Source of the DNA: Limnoperna fortunei
Taxonomy: Eukaryota; Mollusca; Bivalvia; Mytilida; Modiolidae
Length of the DNA: 64,000 nt
Reading direction: 5' to 3'
NCBI GenBank assembly: GCA_944474755.1
Contig: OX104124.1
Coordinates: 44,717,342-44,781,341 of the forward strand
Shown: positions 59,577 to 64,000 of the stretch, piece by piece
How the letters are laid out: the number at the start of each line of letters is the position of its first letter
Position numbering within the stretch: the stretch's first letter is position 1
Program-made: the position numbers and the translations under genes
The notes under the pieces: model-generated
Databases searched by the model: none
The model's input: the letters and a program-made list of their open reading frames with translations, nothing else
Told to the model about the DNA's origin: nothing

Positions 59577-60265
59577 GTAATTAGAAAGAAAACAGAGCCA
59601 ATCCTGTCGAAATATAGTAAAACTATAATCTCACACAATAGTATGCGGGTATATACACATAAAAAATAACGTGATTAAAATCTTAAAATATGAAATAACA
59701 GCATAGTTACGATATAAGATTGTATTTTATTATACAAATATCTTTTAAGAACTGTAGAATTTTGTCGTCAGCGACAGTTGTAACCAAATTAAAGTAAGAA
59801 TCTACAGTATAAAAACGTTCCCGAATGTGGGCCACTTCAACACAGTCGATCAAGACATGCTTGATTGTATACGGACTGTCGCATGGCAAACACTCGGGTC
59901 GTTGTTCACCATTTTAAATATAATTGTGTGTCGTCCTGGTATGACCAAGACGACACTTAGTTAAAACTACTTGGTCTCTACGACCTCCATATGATTTAAA
60001 ATTATTTGCATGCAGAAGTGGTTGGATCTCATAAAGTTTGTTATGGACTTCTAGATCCCAACCACACTGTATTAAAAATATATTTTAAAATAAAGGATTA
60101 AAAATCAGTAAAAGGTATTTTACAATTAATGATATCATTATTGAAGGCATTCTTAGCTTCCGTGTCGACGACTGTGTTTCCGTGGATTCCAACATGACTT
60201 AGAATCCAGTAGAACACAACCTCTTTACCTAAAGTTGTCAGCGATTTATAAATTTGAATTATTAT
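59577..60265 (-). mobile_element. Nimb-like LINE fragment E (RNase H end and 3'UTR)
   Basis: Minus-strand homology to copies B-D covers the RNase H C-terminus (peptides CRLGHTRTT-like, then CVEVAHIRERFYTVDSYFNL) and part of the 3'UTR. It lacks the last ~80 bp with the conserved tail, and it has several frameshifts. It lies in the last intron of the transposase-like gene. Confidence 0.8.
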
Positions 60266-61486
60266 TGGGTTTTACTGGTATGATTAGATTATAAACAGTT
60301 ATTTACTTATAAGTGATATATTAACAACTTTGTTCATGGTTTTATAGGATTTTGAATTGGTTTTGATACATTTACATGAATAACTGGGACATATAAATGA
60401 CATGGTTAAGAGATTCAGGTCATAAAATATAAATGGAAGGATGGGGACAAAGAAATGAATCAGTTTAGATATTAGTAATTATCTAGTTGAGACATAGGAA
60501 TGGGTGTAAGTAGCTACTCCAACAATAGATTTCATAAAGGGATTTGATCTGTGGATTTTTCCTTGCTCAAATTAATAGTCCTCATGAAGTAAATGAAGTG
60601 AGAATTTATATTTTTTGTTAATCAATACATTTAAAAATGCTTAGTTTCATATTGTTTGATAAATGCCTGTTGATGCACACCAAATTTAAATTTAGTGTGT
60701 TTTCTCTCCATCTTTTATATTCTTACCGGTATTTGATTGTTACAGCAGTCAAATGGTCATATCTCTAAGCCTTAAAACATTTGGAAACCAGTCTATATCC
60801 ATAAAGAGATAAGGAATAAAATTATCCATTGACCGGAAGAGAAAATACAAGTTCTTTCTAAAGCAGTTACCTATCGTTTTAAGCTGCTATGATGAATGAA
60901 TCTAAACATTATTTTGTTTAGTTGGAGTAGCTTGTATAAGGATGTATGAATGATTGTGTAAGGCTTCTTGTATAACTTGGTCGACTTTAAGACTTTAATG
61001 CTGGACTATAAATGACCTGAAAAGGATGAATTTTTATAAGACATATGATAGTTGGGTTATAACTATATTTCATTGTTACAGATAGTGAAACTATCCTTAG
61101 GGGAAATTATTTTCCTTAACCCAATGGGTGAAACCCCTTACTAGAAAAGAACAGTGTTGCTTAATTGGATGTATGTAGAACAGTCAAATGTGTGAATTAC
61201 ACAGACGTACCAATGGTAAATTTAGATGTTGGAAGTTTGTAAATAGAAAGACAAATCATTCGACAAGAATACAAAATACATATTAAAGTCACATAATATC
61301 TAAACATGTAAAACAACATCAATACAATCAGTAACATTATCTTCAACAACAAGGTCTTAGGTGACTTGTTAGTGTTGGTTGCAATTGTTCAAAATGAGTT
61401 TTTCTTTTTTTTATTCAGTTAACTTAATATAATCATTTTTATTTAACTCATAGTTATTATGAATCATATGATTTATTCTAAAACAG
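60266..61486. other. Intron-like AT-rich sequence
   Basis: No exon with matching phase could be placed. ATTGTTACAG acceptors occur near 60745 and 61081 but the sequence after them closes quickly. Confidence 0.4.
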
Positions 61487-61644
61487 AAAATTCATGGGCC
61501 AGCTTTTGATTCAAAACCCAGAGTGTTGAACTTGTTCAAAGAATTTGGAAGGCGGTTGAATTGGACATTCAAAGCAACAGGATGGAAGTAGCTGTGCAGT
61601 TTACTGTTTAATGGTATCTATATAATATTAATCGTTACTTGTGA

Positions 61645-61650
61645 AATAAA
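61645..61650 (+). terminator. AATAAA polyadenylation signal
   Basis: AATAAA lies 54 bp after the TAG at 61589-61591 of the last transposase-like exon. Confidence 0.45.
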
Positions 61651-62305
61651 TATGCATTAAGTTTCAATATTATTGTTACATATCACGCTGACAGACCAAC
61701 ACATATAATAAAACCAAACATGTAAAGTCTGCATTTACTTAACACAATTGCTTTTTAGAATTTTTAATTTGGAATAAATTGGGACATAGTATATAACCAG
61801 GTACAACTTTTTAATTTAAGAAATGGAAATATGTTGACATGTTATTCCTGTAACCGTAATCTTCTTTAGTTATGTTTTGATTTGCTTCTTTTTGTATTCA
61901 CAAAAAGGCATATTATGGAGAAAATATTATTGACCATATGGAATGGATAGGAAATTTTAAATTTTAAGGTTTAGCTTAGTAATTGGCAATCATTTTTTAG
62001 CCGGGATAATCGCTGTAGCAATTATCCACGGCTATAGGTAAGATAGCCTTTCAGTAACTGACCAATCAAAAGCTAGCTGATCGTCGTAGTGCCTCATCAT
62101 ATATCAATTTACACGCTCGCAATATAGTTCCTTTTCCAATATCGAATTACTACTGTACTTTTCTACTGAACATAAACTTTTTAAAATGTGTAAGAGTATC
62201 CTGGCTACAAGTACTTTCAGTACTTTTCATTGTTTCTTAATTTGTTATTACAAATGAATATCATATATGCTTACTTCACATGTTAGTATTATCAGTAATT
62301 AGCTG
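61651..62305. other. Spacer, no gene seen
   Basis: AT-rich, no conserved ORF. A GATAATCGCTGTAGCAATTATC inverted word at about 62004-62025 could form a small hairpin. Confidence 0.4.
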
Positions 62306-62318
62306 CTTTTCTCTTTGA

Positions 62319-62832
62319 TTGATTGATTGATTGATTAATGGTGTTTAACGCCCGAGCAGCATTATTTCAGCTATATTCAGGCGATGAACATGAAAAGGAT
62401 CATAAAATGAACATGAAATTATGATGAATGAAAATGGAATGGGACACAAGGAAAAATAGGGGTAACGGATATTAGATTGCCTCTGGCAAATGGGAGGATG
62501 GATAGGGTCGGGCAATTCAGCCTCCTGTAGCGGGATCGAAATCCCTACTCATAACGAATACTACAGCAGCGTTCTTTAACGTGCGAGGAACGTGGCATTT
62601 TTCCCAACACGGGGCACTAATATGGTTTGCGGTCAGGTTTTCCGTATTATGGCCTGACAACCCCATCTTGCCAGGGGTACCCCATTCAACCACCTGGGGC
62701 ACACATCCCTGTCGGTCTTTAGGCAAACCGACCTGACACGCCGGTCAGGGTACTTGGTGCTATTTAGTCGCCTTTTACAAGCTAGCGCGACTGCGGTCTA
62801 TTCTTTTGGCCACCCGGATCCCGCACGGGGCA
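62319..62832 (-). mobile_element. 514-bp non-autonomous retroposon with LINE-like ends
   Basis: CTTTTCTCTTTGA flanks both sides (62306-62318 and 62833-62845), a perfect 13-bp target duplication. On the minus strand it starts GTGCCCCGTGCGGGATCCGG, resembling the LINE 5' end (CCCCGTGTGGGCCCCGGGG), and ends GCCTGAATATAGCTGAAATA, GGGCGTTAAACACC and (ATCA)n, a variant of the LINE tail. No ORF spans it. A fragment of the same family is at 49603-49640. Confidence 0.85.
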
Positions 62833-62929
62833 CTTTTCTCTTTGACCTCATCTTCCTGATAAATTTTGGATCATGGACAGTCTGTAATACTGAAGTAGAC
62901 AAAGTTGGTCTAGTGATCACTGATACCCA

Positions 62930-63480
62930 AGCTTTTGTAAAAATTTCTAAAGTTTTTCGTGGATTGTGACCTTGAAATTTGACAGATTTCCCCCATAATC
63001 GATAGGCTTCTTACCAACATAATATATAACAACATTCCCCAGTTTCATTCACATTGGATGCAAACATTTTGAGTTACTGTCCGGAAACGTTTTTTTCTAA
63101 CAATTTCTAGTTTTTCACAAACTGCGACCTAGAAATTTGACGGATTTCACCCAAAATCGATAGGCTTCTTTTTAACCTGATATATAACAATATCCCAAAG
63201 TTTCATTCAAATCAGATGCAAACTAACTTTTTGAGATATTTTCCGGAAACAACTTTTTTATAAATATTTCTAACGTTTTTCGTGGACTGCGACCTTGAAG
63301 TTTGAGGGATTTCCCAAAATTAATAGGCTTCTTACCAACATGATATATAACAATATCCCGAAGTTTCATTCAAATCGGATGTAAACTTTTTGAATTATCA
63401 TCCGGAAACCAAATGTGGACGGACGAACGGATACGAGGACCACTATATACCCCCGACTCTGTCGAGCGGTGGTATAAAAA
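62930..63480 (+). mobile_element. Fourth tandem-core element with terminal hairpin
   Basis: Three units of about 160-165 bp share GTTTTTCGTGGA, GCGACCT(T/A)GAA, GATTTC, CGATAGGCTTCTT, ATATATAACAA and TTTCATTCA. They end with ATGTGGACGGACGAACGGAT, then the hairpin 63446-63476 (TATACC and GAC pairing with GTC and GGTATA). Same plan as the pearl-like copies but unrelated sequence. Confidence 0.7.
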
Positions 63481-64000
63481 TATCAGGTGGGAGCACTTGA
63501 TTTCTGTGACGTCATGTATTGAAATGTGATGCAATTTGTTACATAATGTGACATTATTCCACTGCTAAAATTGTAAAATGTGTGATTTTTCATTGCCGAT
63601 AAAAAGAATATTATGTACTTTCAAATACTATCTACATCTAGTCTCTTCTCTATTGGGCTTGTCTGATACTCACCTAGATAAAGAAAGTATCAAAATGGAA
63701 AGTACATTAATATTCTATATATGAGTTATTATTTAATAACTCTTTTATGCCAGCGATTTTTGCAATTTATTGATCTAGATTTCACCTGGGATGTGTGCGC
63801 AGCATTGTTGTTGTTCAGTTGATGTATCAATTTTTATCGAGAAGCAGAGATTTTAAATTTTATCGATTTTTCAGTCAAATGTTTTTGTTTACCAACTATT
63901 GCGTGAAGATAGTGATTTAAGACATCGTTTGATGAATTTTACTGGGATAATTTTTGTTTTAACGTTTTGTCAACAGTGGCAAGGCATGAGATGAGGTTTT
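63481..64000. other. AT-rich end of window, no gene seen
   Basis: No ORF, repeat unit or splice-delimited block supported. Confidence 0.4.

Larger units (their letters stand above)
50101..61591 (+). pseudogene. TNP2/Plavaka-like transposase gene, C-terminal exons, two lesions
   Basis: Six exons are supported by GT-AG signals and phase: 50101-50269, 50738-50944, 57758-57835, 58489-58635, 59082-59278 and 61487-61591. They encode about 300 residues. Key segments: DIPVGQLHWMYLGLAKHVL (exon 2), LQIAPLHIVLAGFP (exon 3), KVKMHLSTHI (exon 4), then DDIRNHGPPIGYIEDAFQ and ARSRDTT with HIITGG (exon 5). This series (D-P-x-x-x-L-H-x-x-x-L-G, FKxxLQIxP, KxHxxxH, DIRxxGP, xE.F, SRD, H..xGG) follows the fungal Plavaka/TNP2 (CACTA-related) transposases as I recall them. 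Lesions: an in-frame TAA at 50904 with a phase shift, both explained by one lost base, and a TGA formed across the last junction (TG then AAAA). AATAAA at 61645 gives a plausible 3' end. The 5' exons were not found. LINE D and fragment E sit in its introns. Confidence 0.55.

Overview
This is AT-rich eukaryotic nuclear DNA, most likely from a bivalve mollusc or a close lophotrochozoan. Spliced exons with GT-AG boundaries, several clades of non-LTR retrotransposons (LINEs), tRNA-derived SINEs, and elements with roughly 160-bp tandem cores and a terminal hairpin (like the molluscan pearl elements) all point that way. I see no bacterial gene, operon, CRISPR array, rRNA or intact tRNA. The window is essentially a transposon graveyard, partly still young, with a few interrupted gene-like loci.

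Layout. 1-3150: pearl-like repeats around a decayed L1/Tx1-type LINE. 3388-6262: a foldback-type element with inverted tandem arrays at both ends. 6818-7060: a MITE with 40-bp terminal inverted repeats (TIRs) and a TTA target duplication. 7163-7623: a 5' coding exon of an unrecognised gene on the minus strand. 8018-9404: a CR1/L2-like LINE. 10143-15968: copy A of an I-superfamily (Nimb-like) LINE. 16539-24757: ACGTTGGCCCAACGT palindrome blocks with short inverted ends bracketing a second I-superfamily LINE (17030-19114, with a hairpin-array 3'UTR) and the first of two 3.9-kb elements. 20735-24622 and 25065-28921: two copies of one element carrying spliced exons that look like a DUF4806 domain gene. 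31560-34620: a CR1-type LINE whose first ORF has a 2A-like DIETNPGP motif followed by a PHD finger. 35118-44448: Nimb-like copy B with a younger copy C nested inside its ORF1. 47768-49547: a long pearl-like array. 50101-61591: exons of a TNP2/Plavaka-like transposase gene, with two lesions, whose introns hold another tandem-core element, full-length Nimb-like copy D (51233-57414) and fragment E. 62319-62832: a short retroposon with a 13-bp target duplication. 62930-63480: another hairpin-ended tandem-core element.

How the parts work together. Nimb-like LINE copies (A, B, C, D), the CR1-like LINE at 8018 and three short insertions end in variants of one 3' tail (GAATATAGCTGAAATATTGC, then a GTTTAAC-type segment and a CAAT/CAAA repeat). 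The tRNA-SINE family carries a diverged form. This suggests a shared reverse-transcriptase recognition signal used by autonomous and parasitic elements. Target-site duplications that I could read directly date copies B, C, D, the 64-bp tail insertion and the 514-bp element as real retrotransposition events, and they give a clear nesting order.

Limits: all family names rest on motifs recognised by eye, exon boundaries are inferred from GT-AG signals and phase, and no database search was possible.
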